The notes: generated from the sequence alone by a model not told the origin. Shown: positions 27,181 through 36,546, numbered from the stretch's first letter. The stretch is 64,000 nt of DNA from Corynebacterium phocae (GCF_008693075.1 NZ_VXKJ01000026.1:17423-81422); one strand, 5' to 3'. Translations and numbers: made by a program.

Positions 27181-28236
27181 ATGACTGATAACACGTACGC
27201 AGCCGCTGGCGTTAGCATCGAAGAAGGTGACCGCGCGGTCACTTTGTTTGCCCCGCACGCAAAGCGCGCTACCCGCCCGGAGGTTATGGGAGGCCTCGGC
27301 GGATTTGCCGGCCTATTCAAGCTAGGGAAGTACAACGAGCCCATCCTGGCGGCGGGATCTGACGGCGTGGGCACCAAACTAGCGGTAGCCCAGGCCATGG
27401 ACAAGCATGACACCATTGGTATTGACCTGGTGGCAATGTGCGTAGATGACCTGGTGGTCTGCGGCGCGGAACCACTGTTTTTGCAGGACTACATTGCCGT
27501 GGGCAAGGTAGTACCGGAGAAGGTAGCGGAAATTGTTAAGGGTATCGCTGAAGGCTGCGTCCAGGCTGGCTGTGCGCTGCTGGGCGGGGAAACCGCTGAG
27601 CACCCCGGTGTGATGGGCGCGGATGAATACGACGTCTCCGCTACTGCGGTGGGCGTAGTGGAGGCGTCGGAACTGCTGGGCCCGGATAAGGTCCGCGAGG
27701 GAGATATCCTGATTGCTATGGGGTCATCAGGGCTGCACTCAAATGGCTACTCTTTGGCCCGCTACGTATTGCTGGAGCAGGCCGGCTTGCCACTTGACGG
27801 CCACGTTGAGGAGCTGGGCCGCACCCTCGGTGAGGAACTGCTAGAGCCCACCCGTATCTACGCCCTGGACTGCCTGGCGTTGGCCAACGAGTGTGAGGTC
27901 TCTACCTTCTGCCACGTCACCGGAGGTGGTCTGGCAGGAAACCTAGCGCGCGTGATTCCCGAAGGTTTGACCGCACACGTCAGCCGCGCTACGTGGACTC
28001 CGGGCCAGATCTTTAAGACCATCTCCTCGGTGGGCAAGGTCTCCCTCCCCGAGATGGAAAAGACCTTCAATATGGGGGTGGGCATGATTGCCATCGTGTC
28101 CCCGGAGGACCGTGACCGCGCTATGGCTATGCTGGCTGCCCGCCACGTGGACGCTTGGGAACTGGGGCATATCACCAAGGCTCAGGAGGCAGATGAGGCG
28201 CGTGTGGAGATGACTGGCGAACACCCCAACTTCTAG
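27181..28236 (+). CDS. purM: Phosphoribosylformylglycinamidine cyclo-ligase (AIR synthetase)
   Basis: A 351-residue enzyme converting FGAM to AIR with ATP. Motifs are SDGVGTKLAVAQ, GIDLVAMCVDDLV, LGGETAEHPG and GSSGLHSNGYSLAR. ATG 27181 is preceded by AAAGGA. It receives the product of the PurSQL complex. Two hairpins follow at 28247 and 28281. Confidence 0.97.
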   Translation: MTDNTYAAAGVSIEEGDRAVTLFAPHAKRATRPEVMGGLGGFAGLFKLGKYNEPILAAGSDGVGTKLAVAQAMDKHDTIGIDLVAMCVDDLVVCGAEPLFLQDYIAVGKVVPEKVAEIVKGIAEGCVQAGCALLGGETAEHPGVMGADEYDVSATAVGVVEASELLGPDKVREGDILIAMGSSGLHSNGYSLARYVLLEQAGLPLDGHVEELGRTLGEELLEPTRIYALDCLALANECEVSTFCHVTGGGLAGNLARVIPEGLTAHVSRATWTPGQIFKTISSVGKVSLPEMEKTFNMGVGMIAIVSPEDRDRAMAMLAARHVDAWELGHITKAQEADEARVEMTGEHPNF

Positions 28237-28246
28237 GACCCTAGGG

Positions 28247-28270
28247 CCCACCCCGGTGGGTTCGTTTTCT
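28247..28270 (+). terminator. Terminator of purF-purM
   Basis: CCCACC and GGTGGG form a short stem followed by TTCGTTTTCT, 10 bases after the purM stop. Confidence 0.65.
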
Positions 28271-28276
28271 CACAGC

Positions 28277-28305
28277 AAAAAGCCACCCCGCGGGGTGGCT
28301 TTCTT
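28277..28305. terminator. Bidirectional terminator between purM and the DUF3073 gene
   Basis: AGCCACCCCG and its complement CGGGGTGGCT form a perfect 20-base palindrome, with A residues before and T residues after it, so it works in both directions. Confidence 0.75.
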
Positions 28306-28334
28306 GCTAGACGGAGGTTGTTACACCGGCGTTC

Positions 28335-28589
28335 CTACTGCTGGCCGGAACCCTTGCTATCCCATTCTTCGTCTCCATATTTGGCATAACGAGAGTGGTC
28401 ATCAGGGTAATCAGTGTAGTCAGCGTAGAGTTTCGCGTAGTCCACCTCATCGTCTTCTTTGTCCTGGCTGTTGCTAGGTTTTTGCGAAGCAAGCTCACGT
28501 TGCAATGACGCCAGATCCATGTCCGGAGTATTGTACTTGAGCTGGCGTGCAACCTTGGTCTGCTTTGCCTTTGCGCGTCCGCGTCCCAT
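28335..28589 (-). CDS. DUF3073 protein (Rv0810c-like)
   Basis: An 84-residue actinobacterial protein. The start MGRGRAKAKQTKVARQLKY is the family hallmark, with a basic head and an acidic, Tyr-rich tail (DDEVDYAKLYADYTDYPDD). The family start is the ATG at 28589; an earlier in-frame ATG at 28595 is too near the GGGGG ribosome site, which lies 8 bases before 28589. Function is unknown. Its position beside purM is conserved across mycobacteria and corynebacteria. Confidence 0.88.
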   Translation of the reverse strand: MGRGRAKAKQTKVARQLKYNTPDMDLASLQRELASQKPSNSQDKEDDEVDYAKLYADYTDYPDDHSRYAKYGDEEWDSKGSGQQ

Positions 28590-28744
28590 GTGCATGACCC
28601 CCTTGAGGTGTGTGGAAAGCTATCCAGGGAATGTTCGGATGCTCCATCAACTTTGTCTGTTTTAGTATCTTCCTTTTAAATACAATAGCCTGTATCGCGG
28701 AAAAATTCCGCACCACACCCCTCAACTGGGAAAATGCGGGGCAT

Positions 28745-29818
28745 TTAGCGCCCCCGCAGCCGTTGTTGGGCAGCGCGGCCAGCCTTTGGACCCTCATCCT
28801 GGGGGATGGTGCCCTGTTCCACCGCCGCGGCCACGTCCCCAATCTGTAGCGGCCCGCCCAGCGCCGAGCGTTTTACCAGCGCTAGCGCCACCGGGCCGAA
28901 GTCGCAGTCATCAACAACGGTTCCCAGGCGGCCTACCCGGCGGCCACCACTGGTGATATCGGCACCAGGGATGGGCATGGTGGGTGCCGAGCCGTCCAAA
29001 TAGACCATGACCAGCAGCCGGGGGGAGCGGCCTATATTTTCCACCCGCGCCACCGTCTCCTGCCCGCGGTAACAGCCCTTATTGAGATGAACAGCCCCGG
29101 GGTGAGGCGCGCGGCCAATCCACTGCGGAACCTCGTGCGCAATAGCCTTGCTATCCAAATCAGCTGCCAACTCCGGTTCCCGGGCGCGAACTCGTTGGGC
29201 AGTATAGGCCATTAGCCCGGCCAGCTTTCCGCCTTGACCTTCCAGTTCCGCTACTGCGGTTTCCAGTTCTCCGCGTGGCACACCGAAGTCCGTTTGCGGG
29301 GCCGCCAGCTCCGTTGCCGGAGGCAGGGTGCGGGCAAAAACCGCAGCCGAGCATTCTAGTGGAGCGCCCAGCACGCTCAGTACCGCGATGTCTGCCTCCG
29401 CGACGGTTACCTGAGACCAGAAGATCATTTTGGTCAGGTAGTCCAGGAGAGAAGGAAACTCTGCTGCGGGGGTATCAAGGTAGAACGTGCCGTCTTTGGA
29501 CACTGCCACCCCCATGGTGTGCAGGATACGGCCCTGGATGTCCATGTCCAGGGCCTGGGCGCTATACCCGGGGGCGGTATCGTCAAGTTTTTGTGAAAGC
29601 AGGTTGTTTAGAAAGCTGGGCGCGTCTGGTCCTGCGACCGAAATCACGCGGCGGTGTGAGCGGTCGATGATGGCCCCGCTATCTTCGACAAAGCGCTGCT
29701 CCACCAACGGATTTCCGTAGTGCCAGGCCACACCGGCGGCGTCGATCGGTGAATCTTCTTGCAAAGTAGCTGCCCCTGCGCGGGTTAAAAGTGGTGAAGC
29801 ATAAGTCATGGTGCCCAT
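28745..29818 (-). CDS. ygfZ: YgfZ/GcvT-type folate-binding protein (Fe-S cluster maintenance)
   Basis: A 357-residue protein with the YgfZ signature KGCYRGQE near residue 230 (the essential Cys) and a GcvT-like tetrahydrofolate-binding body. Relatives help assembly or repair of some iron-sulfur proteins. It is the counterpart of Rv0811c. Starts at 29818 or 29809 are both possible (MGTMTYAS); the first is close to a TATGCC -10-like box. It diverges from the pabC-like gene over 20 bases. Confidence 0.85.
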   Translation of the reverse strand: MGTMTYASPLLTRAGAATLQEDSPIDAAGVAWHYGNPLVEQRFVEDSGAIIDRSHRRVISVAGPDAPSFLNNLLSQKLDDTAPGYSAQALDMDIQGRILHTMGVAVSKDGTFYLDTPAAEFPSLLDYLTKMIFWSQVTVAEADIAVLSVLGAPLECSAAVFARTLPPATELAAPQTDFGVPRGELETAVAELEGQGGKLAGLMAYTAQRVRAREPELAADLDSKAIAHEVPQWIGRAPHPGAVHLNKGCYRGQETVARVENIGRSPRLLVMVYLDGSAPTMPIPGADITSGGRRVGRLGTVVDDCDFGPVALALVKRSALGGPLQIGDVAAAVEQGTIPQDEGPKAGRAAQQRLRGR

Positions 29819-29838
29819 CGTAGGGCATAATTGGTTGT

Positions 29839-30678
29839 ATGCTCCCCATCATTTACGTAGTTGAGCCATTTGGTGGCTCAATCCGCCGTCACAACCCAGC
29901 TCTACCACTTGTCTTTCCGGATGATGCGGGGATTACAAGAGGTGAGGGAATCTTTGAAACGCTGGTGCTGAACCAGGGGCAGGCGTTTAACGTCAACCGC
30001 CACCTGGAGCGGTTCAAAGCCTCCGCCTTGGCCATGGATCTGCCGGACCCTACTGAATCGAAGTGGGTAGAGGCTACCTTGGCGGCGCTGGAGGAGTTTG
30101 GCCTCGGGGAGGGCAAATGCACCTGGATCTACACCCGGGGGCGCGCATCCACCGGTATTCCCACCGGCTGGGTCAGCGTGGAGCCCCTGGACGCGGAGCT
30201 GTTAGCGCAGCGGGAAAAAGGTGTTAAGGCGGTGAGCCTGGAAAATGTGCGGCAGTTCCCCGGCGCGGTGGGGGCTAAAACCCTAAATTACGCGTCCACC
30301 ATGGCGGCGCTGCGCCAGGCCAAGCAATCCGGTGCGGATGAGGTCATCTTCCTGGACTCGGACGGCCACGTGTTGGAGGGCTCTCGCTCTAGCGTTATCA
30401 CGGTAAAGGGCAAGAAGCTCCGCACGCCCGATGCCCCCGGGATCATCAGCGGCACCACCCAGGCCGCCCTGTTTGAGCTAGCTCAGAAGGACGGTTACCG
30501 CTGCAAGGCCAAGGTTATGGATACTGAATATCTGCGGGGTGCGGACTCTGTGTGGTTGGTGTCTTCCACCCGCGGGCCGGTGCGCGTGACCCACCTGGAT
30601 GGGGAGAAGCTGGCCAAGCCCGCGGATGAAGCAGAGCTTAAGAAGTTGATGACCAAGGCGATGTACGCCGAGGGCTAG
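29839..30678 (+). CDS. pabC: Class IV PLP aminotransferase / aminodeoxychorismate lyase type
   Basis: A 279-residue fold-type IV PLP enzyme. PLP lysine is Lys147 in GAKTLNYASTMAA; EVIFLDSDGHVLEGSRSS and the closing LVSSTRGPVRV are typical of the ADC-lyase and branched-chain aminotransferase group. It is the counterpart of Rv0812, assigned to p-aminobenzoate (folate) synthesis or D-amino acid transamination. ATG 29839 follows CATAAT (29827-29832) closely, hence likely leaderless. Confidence 0.8.
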   Translation: MLPIIYVVEPFGGSIRRHNPALPLVFPDDAGITRGEGIFETLVLNQGQAFNVNRHLERFKASALAMDLPDPTESKWVEATLAALEEFGLGEGKCTWIYTRGRASTGIPTGWVSVEPLDAELLAQREKGVKAVSLENVRQFPGAVGAKTLNYASTMAALRQAKQSGADEVIFLDSDGHVLEGSRSSVITVKGKKLRTPDAPGIISGTTQAALFELAQKDGYRCKAKVMDTEYLRGADSVWLVSSTRGPVRVTHLDGEKLAKPADEAELKKLMTKAMYAEG

Positions 30679-30700
30679 CCTCCCGGGCGCGGGGCTTGGT

Positions 30701-30786
30701 GGGGCGGCCGGTGAAGCCAGCCGGTGGAGCCGGGCCGCGGGGCGGCCGGTGGAGCCGGGCCGTGGGGCCAGCCGGTGGGGTCGGGC
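30701..30786. repeat. GC-rich about 24-bp minisatellite
   Basis: Roughly three imperfect copies of GGGGCGGCCGGTGGAGCCGG lie between the converging pabC-like and nitrobindin genes. Confidence 0.65.
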
Positions 30787-30796
30787 GGGAGGAATC

Positions 30797-31447
30797 CTAG
30801 CCGGCCACGCGGGTGAGCTCAGCGGACATGTAAGGGCGCATTTCCCCGTCCACGAGGCGTTCATCCACCCAGCCCAGGTTGTTATTGGGCATGAGGCCGT
30901 ACATGCGCTTGCCGGGGCCAAGCGCCTGCGGCCCGGTTTCGGTGACCATGGTGGAGGCGGACTGCAGCGACCAGGCGCGCTCGTTGAAGGGTTCGCCGTA
31001 GAAAATCTCTACGATTCCGTTGGAAGAGGTGTAGGTCATCTCAATGTCATCGCTGGGGGAGATGCGCCAAAAGCCCGTCTCGCGGACGTCGGGGCCCTGC
31101 GCTTGGCCTTCGGAATCAAGGCGCCAGGTGCGGGAGGAGAAAGTCAGGTACTCCTGGCCGTCGTGGGCAATGATGAGCTGCTGGCCAAAGGAATATTCCT
31201 GCCCCTTGGCGTCATGGCCCTGGCCTTCGCCCTGCCACACGCCCACGAGGGGGAGAAGCCCCAGGAGGGCGTCGTGCAACGATGGGCCTTGGCGCAGGTT
31301 GGCGGTGTCATCGGGCACCGGCGTCTCACCAAGTCCGATTGCTGGGATGTTGCGTCCAGCGGCGTCTTTCCACGCCTCCGCAGCCTGGTTTACGGCCTGA
31401 TTGCCGTCGAGCTTTTTAGGATCATTTTCTGGGTGAGTCTCATTCAT
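30797..31447 (-). CDS. Nitrobindin-fold (FABP-like) beta-barrel protein (Rv0813c-like)
   Basis: A 216-residue protein. After a 50-residue polar, probably disordered head comes the ten-stranded barrel with GVWQGEGQG (the GxWxGxGxG family mark), FSSRTWRLDSEG and SSTMVTETG strands. Nitrobindins bind heme and isomerise peroxynitrite; the mycobacterial orthologue is best described as a fatty-acid-binding-like fold. I cannot place the heme His with confidence. ATG 31447 is 7 bases from TAGAAT (31455-31460), so it is probably leaderless. Confidence 0.82.
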   Translation of the reverse strand: MNETHPENDPKKLDGNQAVNQAAEAWKDAAGRNIPAIGLGETPVPDDTANLRQGPSLHDALLGLLPLVGVWQGEGQGHDAKGQEYSFGQQLIIAHDGQEYLTFSSRTWRLDSEGQAQGPDVRETGFWRISPSDDIEMTYTSSNGIVEIFYGEPFNERAWSLQSASTMVTETGPQALGPGKRMYGLMPNNNLGWVDERLVDGEMRPYMSAELTRVAG

Positions 31448-31475
31448 GGGGCAAATTCTACTAGGCTTGGTAAAC

Positions 31476-32444
31476 ATGCGCGTAATGCTTATAACTAATC
31501 CTAATTCCACCTCCCAAGACTCATCCGTCATGCGGCACGTATTCCCGGCCCTTGATGCGGTAGAGGGGGCGGAATATTTTGTCCGCCTGACCCAATACCC
31601 CGGGCATGCGGAAGAAATCGTCCAGGACCTCACCCGCGAGGACTATGACGTAGTGGTAGCCGTGGGCGGTGACGGCACTGTCAGTGAGGTCATTAACGGC
31701 CTGTTGGGCTCCCCGGATGACCCCCGTGACCCGCAGGAGGTCCCGGCCCTCGGAGTGGTCCCCACCGGGTCAGCTAACGTTTTTGCGCGCGCACTGGGCT
31801 TTTCCGGATTCCCCGAAGACGCCGCCGTAGAGCTTGCCCAGACCCTGCGGGACAATTCCCGCCGGACCATCCGCCTGGGCGTATGGGAAACCCCATCGGA
31901 CGGTGAGCAACGCTGGTTTGGCGTCAACGCCGGGTTCGGGATTGACGCGGACGTGCTGGCGGCGGTGGACAAACAACGCGCTAAAGGTCACGCTGCCACC
32001 CCGGCTAGGTACCTGTGGATTACGGTCAAGACCTGGCGTGACGCCCTGCGCAACCCCAAGCGCATCAAGGTTCAGGCAACCAACGGAAAGAAAGAGATTT
32101 CCCTGTCCGGGATGCCTTTGATCTTTGCCTCCAACACCAACCCGTGGACATTCCTGGGCCCGGTTCCGGTGGTAACCAACCCGGGCAACTCCTTTGACAA
32201 GGGCCTGGGGCTTTTTGGGCTGAAGTCTTTGCAAGGATGGTCCGGTCTGGCTGGGCTCTTCCACCTGTTCGGCGCGCATATGTTCTCCAGTGACGAGGTG
32301 GTCACTATGGACGACGTGCAGGAGCTAGAAATGCAAGTTCCGGACGAAGCCCGGTTCCAAGCTGACGGGGAAGTGGTGGGCAAATGTGACTTAGTCAAGC
32401 TTTCTTCAGTGGCGGGGGCTATTGAGGTTCTTGCTCCCCAGTAA
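31476..32444 (+). CDS. Diacylglycerol kinase family lipid kinase
   Basis: A 322-residue kinase of the DagK/sphingosine-kinase family. The nucleotide motif is VVAVGGDGTVSEVINGL near residue 65, followed by VPTGSANVFARALG and the C-terminal PDEARFQADGE. It phosphorylates diacylglycerol or a similar lipid, feeding phosphatidate and phosphatidylinositol-type lipid synthesis. ATG 31476 gives the usual MRVMLITNPNS opening. Its last 26 bases overlap the end of the converging LmeA-like gene. Confidence 0.88.
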   Translation: MRVMLITNPNSTSQDSSVMRHVFPALDAVEGAEYFVRLTQYPGHAEEIVQDLTREDYDVVVAVGGDGTVSEVINGLLGSPDDPRDPQEVPALGVVPTGSANVFARALGFSGFPEDAAVELAQTLRDNSRRTIRLGVWETPSDGEQRWFGVNAGFGIDADVLAAVDKQRAKGHAATPARYLWITVKTWRDALRNPKRIKVQATNGKKEISLSGMPLIFASNTNPWTFLGPVPVVTNPGNSFDKGLGLFGLKSLQGWSGLAGLFHLFGAHMFSSDEVVTMDDVQELEMQVPDEARFQADGEVVGKCDLVKLSSVAGAIEVLAPQ

Positions 32445-33180
32445 TTCTCCCGGCCTCATCAAAGTGGCCGTCAATTTCCAGCGGGGATAGGCTCCGGTCG
32501 CGCAACGTGACCTCGCGGCGCTGCACCTCAAAGGAAATTGTGCCCCCGCGCATGCTTACTTTGGTGGCCCGGGCAGGAAGCGGCAGCCGGCGGGTGTCTA
32601 CCTGGTAGCTAAAGGCTTCCGCTATCCGTTGGTCGGTGGTGTCCGGGCGCATGTAGAACATGGCGCCTTCGAGCCGCAGGGACACTTCCACGGTGGTAGG
32701 GGTTTCATCGCCGGGAATGGTGCCGGTTAGCTCCGCCTCCGCGGATTGGCCGCCGGAGGGGGAGATATTTTTAGGATTGGATATGGAGATATCATCCATG
32801 CCCAGTAGCCGGCCGAGCGCCACGCCGTCCAGGCTAATGGAGCGGGACAGGGTGGACGCGGAGGCACCGCTGAAATCCCCGGACCACACTTGAGCAGTGG
32901 AAACGTCTACGTCGCGCAGAACGGTGGCGGCGTTGACTAGCCCTAGCTCGGGAACTTCGACGTCCAGCGCGTGCACCTCCACCAGGGGTATCTGGCCGGT
33001 GACCAGTGCACCGAGGTAAGGAAACCCGCCAATGTAGGTCGCGGGCGTAGCTTCTAGATTACTGGCCTCGCGGGTGCGCGCGGCCAGCTGGCGCTCTGCG
33101 TTGATGGCCGCCGCGGTATCGCCTAAAAACACCAGGCTAAGGCCGGCAACTGCGGCAACAATAGATTTTTTGGCCTTCAC
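32419..33180 (-). CDS. LmeA-like (DUF2993) envelope lipid-binding protein
   Basis: A 253-residue exported protein with an N-terminal hydrophobic signal segment (SIVAAVAGLSLVFLG) and the DUF2993 body, marked by YIGGFPYLGALVTGQIPLVE. LmeA of mycobacteria is a periplasmic phospholipid-binding protein needed for mannan elongation of lipomannan. A similar role in the corynebacterial envelope is inferred. The 3' end overlaps the lipid kinase gene. Confidence 0.82.
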   Translation of the reverse strand: MKAKKSIVAAVAGLSLVFLGDTAAAINAERQLAARTREASNLEATPATYIGGFPYLGALVTGQIPLVEVHALDVEVPELGLVNAATVLRDVDVSTAQVWSGDFSGASASTLSRSISLDGVALGRLLGMDDISISNPKNISPSGGQSAEAELTGTIPGDETPTTVEVSLRLEGAMFYMRPDTTDQRIAEAFSYQVDTRRLPLPARATKVSMRGGTISFEVQRREVTLRDRSLSPLEIDGHFDEAGRITGEQEPQ

Positions 33181-33222
33181 TCTTCACATCCTATCTAACA
33201 ACAGTTGTGGCAGAGTGGAGAC

Positions 33223-34056
33223 ATGGAGCAAGTGAAGAAATTATTGGCAGAAGCGGCCGCAGCGGACGGTTATGAACCGCTGTCCGAGCAGTTCGTGCTG
33301 GGCCTTACGGATTCCCGGCTGGGCCACCAGCACGTGGTGCGCAAGCAGCAGGGGCGCGTGATTGGTTTATGGGCCCACGACGGCCAGACGGCGGAGATGG
33401 TGGTCCACCCTGATCACCGCCGCCAGGGGATAGGTTCAGCATTGCTTGCCAAAACCCCCGTGGCGGGTGCCCCAGTATGGGCCCACGGCAACATCCCGGC
33501 CGCGCAGGGGTTTGCGCACGCACACGGGCTTAAAGAGCAACGGCGTTTGCTGGTGATGAAGATTGCGGGCGCTGATTTGCAGGCGGTGGCGGTGCGGCCG
33601 GAAACTGAGTTGGAGGTGGCGGACTACGCGGTGTCGGCGGCAAAGTTTGGCCGGGACGCTGTGGACCATGCCTGGGTGGCGGCCAATAATGAGGCCTTTT
33701 CCTGGCACCCAGAGCAGGGTGGCTGGGATACCAGCCGGCTGCACCGCGCCATGGAGGCCAGCTGGTTCGATCCGGAGGGCGTGGTAATGCTGTGGGATGG
33801 GAAGAAGCTGGCGGGCTTTCACTGGACTAAGTGGCACGGCGGGGGCCTGGGGGAGGTCTACGTGGTGGGCTTAAGCAACGCCTACCGGGGACAGGGCCTG
33901 GGCGCGCCGCTACTTCATGCAGGCCTGGAGCATTTGCATAGCAAAGGGGCCACGGAGGTCATCTTGTACGTGGAGGCGGACAACACCCCGGCCGTGGCGG
34001 CCTATGAAAAGCTGGGCTTTGCGGTCAGTGAGGAGCACGTGCTCTACGGCGCTTAG
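33223..34056 (+). CDS. mshD: Mycothiol synthase
   Basis: A 277-residue protein with two GNAT domains: the first with VVHPDHRRQGIGSALL, the second with VYVVGLSNAYRGQGLGAPLL and YVEADNTPAVAAYEKLGF. The second domain is the active one in MshD. It acetylates Cys-GlcN-Ins with acetyl-CoA in the last step of mycothiol synthesis, the main thiol of actinobacteria. ATG 33223 is chosen; an upstream in-frame start at 33205 adds six unlikely residues. Confidence 0.93.
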   Translation: MEQVKKLLAEAAAADGYEPLSEQFVLGLTDSRLGHQHVVRKQQGRVIGLWAHDGQTAEMVVHPDHRRQGIGSALLAKTPVAGAPVWAHGNIPAAQGFAHAHGLKEQRRLLVMKIAGADLQAVAVRPETELEVADYAVSAAKFGRDAVDHAWVAANNEAFSWHPEQGGWDTSRLHRAMEASWFDPEGVVMLWDGKKLAGFHWTKWHGGGLGEVYVVGLSNAYRGQGLGAPLLHAGLEHLHSKGATEVILYVEADNTPAVAAYEKLGFAVSEEHVLYGA

Positions 34057-34107
34057 CGCGGGTGCGTGTGGGGCAGTTTGCGGGGCCCGGCGTGGGGGTT
34101 CATACAA

Positions 34108-34140
34108 AGTTTGTCAATGTTCACACTTTGTTCACCTCCA
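34108..34140 (+). promoter_or_regulatory. PHO box: 11-bp direct repeats upstream of pstS
   Basis: GTTCACACTTT (34119-34129) and GTTCACCTCCA (34130-34140) are adjacent 11-base direct repeats, with a weaker unit just before (34108-34118). This is the actinobacterial PhoP/PhoR box layout (GTTCACC, 11-base phase). It lies about 125 bases before pstS and should activate the operon in phosphate starvation. Confidence 0.7.
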
Positions 34141-34262
34141 CGCACCACTGGGGTTAACCGGGCGCGGATAACTTGATGTGCTGTGAGCGAAAAAGGCTGG
34201 GTTCCCAAACCCGGAATCTAGCCCCGCTCGGACATTTCTTTATCTCAACTGGAAGGTTTCCC

Positions 34263-35363
34263 GTGATTCGCAATTTCAAGCGCACCGCCGCTATCTTTGG
34301 CCTCGTTGCCGCCACCTCTACCGCACTTGTAGCCTGTAATGAAACCTCAGGGTCCACTGATGGTGACGCGGTTGCGGACGGCAACGGCGATCTGGGTGGC
34401 ACCCTCGTCGGTGAGGGCGCTTCCTCGCAGCAAAACGCCATGGATGTTTTTGGTATCGCATTCCAAGAGGCATATCCCAACGCCACCTTGTCCTACACCC
34501 CCTCCGGGTCCGGCGCTGGCATTGAGTCCTTCATCAACGGAACCGCCATGTTCGCTGGCTCTGACTCCCCGCTGAAGAAAGACCAGCCGGAGAAAGCCAA
34601 AGAACGTTGTGGCGGCAATGACGCGTGGCACCTGCCCTCCGTTATCGGACCGGTTGCCATTGCATACAACCTGCCCGGCTCCGAAGGCCTGAACCTCTCC
34701 GTGGACACCGTGGCCAAGATCTTCAAGGGTGAAATCACCAAGTGGGATGACGCCGCCATCAAGGCTGAGAATGAAGGCGTAGATTTGCCTTCCACCGACA
34801 TCAACGTGGTTTACCGCTCCGATGAATCCGGTACTTCCGCAAACTTCCAGAAGTTCCTGGCCGCCGCCACCGGCGCATGGGACGGCGAAGGCAAGCAGTT
34901 CCCACAGGAAGTTGGCGCTGGCGCTAACGGTTCCTCCGGCGTTGCTACCGAGGTATCCAGCATTGAAGGTGCCATCACCTACGTAGAGGCCGGCTTTGCT
35001 AAGGATCTGGGCCTGGGTATTGCCAACATTGACTTTGGCAACGGCCCAGTAGAGCTCAACGACGACTCCGTGGGCAAGGCCCTGGACAACCTGGCTTTCG
35101 AAGACACCGGTTCTGAGCACAACATGGTTGTGGACGCGGACGCGCTGTTTGCTTCCGACGGTGAAGGTTCCTACCCACTCATCCTGACCACCTACAACAT
35201 TGTTTGCTCCGCTGGCTATGATGAGGAAACCTCCAAGCTGGTCAAGGCATTTTTCACCACCGTTCTGGATAACCAGAATGATGACCTTGCTGCCCGTGGT
35301 TTCATCCCAGTCTCCGGTGGTCACGCTGACCGCCTGAAGGCTGCCATCGACGCAGTCGCGTAA
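34263..35363 (+). CDS. pstS: Phosphate ABC transporter, substrate-binding lipoprotein PstS
   Basis: A 366-residue lipoprotein. The signal peptide ends in lipobox LVAC (residues about 23-26). The phosphate-binding loops are the GSDSPL segment near residue 100 and RSDESGTSANF near residue 185. It captures phosphate outside the membrane and hands it to PstCA. GTG 34263 has GGAAGG 6 bases upstream; the frame is open further upstream but lacks a better start. First gene of pstSCAB. Confidence 0.96.
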   Translation: MIRNFKRTAAIFGLVAATSTALVACNETSGSTDGDAVADGNGDLGGTLVGEGASSQQNAMDVFGIAFQEAYPNATLSYTPSGSGAGIESFINGTAMFAGSDSPLKKDQPEKAKERCGGNDAWHLPSVIGPVAIAYNLPGSEGLNLSVDTVAKIFKGEITKWDDAAIKAENEGVDLPSTDINVVYRSDESGTSANFQKFLAAATGAWDGEGKQFPQEVGAGANGSSGVATEVSSIEGAITYVEAGFAKDLGLGIANIDFGNGPVELNDDSVGKALDNLAFEDTGSEHNMVVDADALFASDGEGSYPLILTTYNIVCSAGYDEETSKLVKAFFTTVLDNQNDDLAARGFIPVSGGHADRLKAAIDAVA

Positions 35364-35487
35364 CACGCCACCTTGGCTAGCGCAGCTTGAATCCCCGCCC
35401 CCATGCGCCACCTTGGCTCGATGGGGGCTGCGGTATTTCTTTTAAAATTTTTCCATTATTTTCCGTTGCAAAGGATTTCCCAGTCTC

Positions 35488-36534
35488 ATGGCAGACAGTA
35501 ACCTCACCACGGCGCCGTCGAACGAGCAGGAGACTGTTCTTACGGCCTCCCGCCCCGGTGTCACTTCAGATAGTCCGGAGCACTCTCCGGAGATAAAGTC
35601 CGAGGTCAAGCGCCCCGGAGATCAAATCTTTGAGTTCTTCTCCACCGCGTCCGCCACCCTTATCACCGTGATGATTGCCGCCATCGGTGCTTTCCTCCTT
35701 TGGCGCGCTATTCCCGCAATCGCCGTGAATGAAGGCGGCATCATGGGCTTTTTCACCTACGGCGGGCGTTGGGACACCACCAACGTGGAGGCCATGAAGT
35801 TTGGTATTCCCACGTTGTTTGCCCACACCGTGCTGGTGTCAGTTGTGGCATTGCTCATTGCCATGCCCATCGCGCTTTTCGTAGCCATCTTCTTGTCCAA
35901 CTACGCCCCCAGCAACCTGGTCAAGCCCCTGGGGTTCCTGGTGGACATGCTGGCTGCCGTCCCCTCCATCGTCTACGGTCTGTGGGGCTGGCAAGTCCTG
36001 GGCCCAGCGCTATCCGGCTTCTACACGTGGATGGAATCCTGGGCCGGTGGTTTCTTCCTCTTCCACACCTATGACAACTCACCGTCTTTTGCAACGGGCC
36101 GCAACATCCTCACCGGTGGCATCGTTCTAGCAATCATGATTTTGCCTATCATCGCCGCCACCGCCCGCGAGGTATTCGTGCAAACCCCTCCCGGTCAGGT
36201 TGAATCCGCGCTGGCTTTGGGCGCTACCCGCTGGGAAGTGATCCGCATGACGGTCCTGCCTTTCGGTCTGTCCGGTTACATCGCGGGCTCCATGCTGGGC
36301 CTGGGCCGTGCGCTGGGTGAGACCATGGCGCTGTACATGGTTGTTTCCCCACTGATTGACTTCCGTTTCTCCCTATTCGATGGCGGCACCACCTTTGCTA
36401 CCGCCATCGCGTTGGCTGCAGCGGAGTTCGGTAATGAGATGCGCGCCGGTGCCTACATTGCCGCCGGCCTCATGCTCTTCCTGCTGACCTTCGTGGTCAA
36501 CGCCCTTGCCCGCTCAATCGTGAAAAACAAGTAA
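35488..36534 (+). CDS. pstC: Phosphate ABC transporter permease PstC
   Basis: A 348-residue membrane protein with six helices and the permease coupling loop EALALGATRWEVIRMTVLPF-type (seen as ESALALGATRWEV). It has a 50-residue polar N-terminal tail. With PstA it forms the phosphate channel. The ATG is preceded by AAAGGA. The pstA gene follows after 12 bases. Confidence 0.96.
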   Translation: MADSNLTTAPSNEQETVLTASRPGVTSDSPEHSPEIKSEVKRPGDQIFEFFSTASATLITVMIAAIGAFLLWRAIPAIAVNEGGIMGFFTYGGRWDTTNVEAMKFGIPTLFAHTVLVSVVALLIAMPIALFVAIFLSNYAPSNLVKPLGFLVDMLAAVPSIVYGLWGWQVLGPALSGFYTWMESWAGGFFLFHTYDNSPSFATGRNILTGGIVLAIMILPIIAATAREVFVQTPPGQVESALALGATRWEVIRMTVLPFGLSGYIAGSMLGLGRALGETMALYMVVSPLIDFRFSLFDGGTTFATAIALAAAEFGNEMRAGAYIAAGLMLFLLTFVVNALARSIVKNK

Positions 36535-36546
36535 GGAGTGGTGGAG

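Noticed and set aside
28610..28849. 79-residue plus-strand frame between DUF3073 and ygfZ
   Set aside because: It overlaps the ygfZ 3' end on the other strand and has no ribosome site; the hydrophobic stretch comes from T-rich intergenic DNA.
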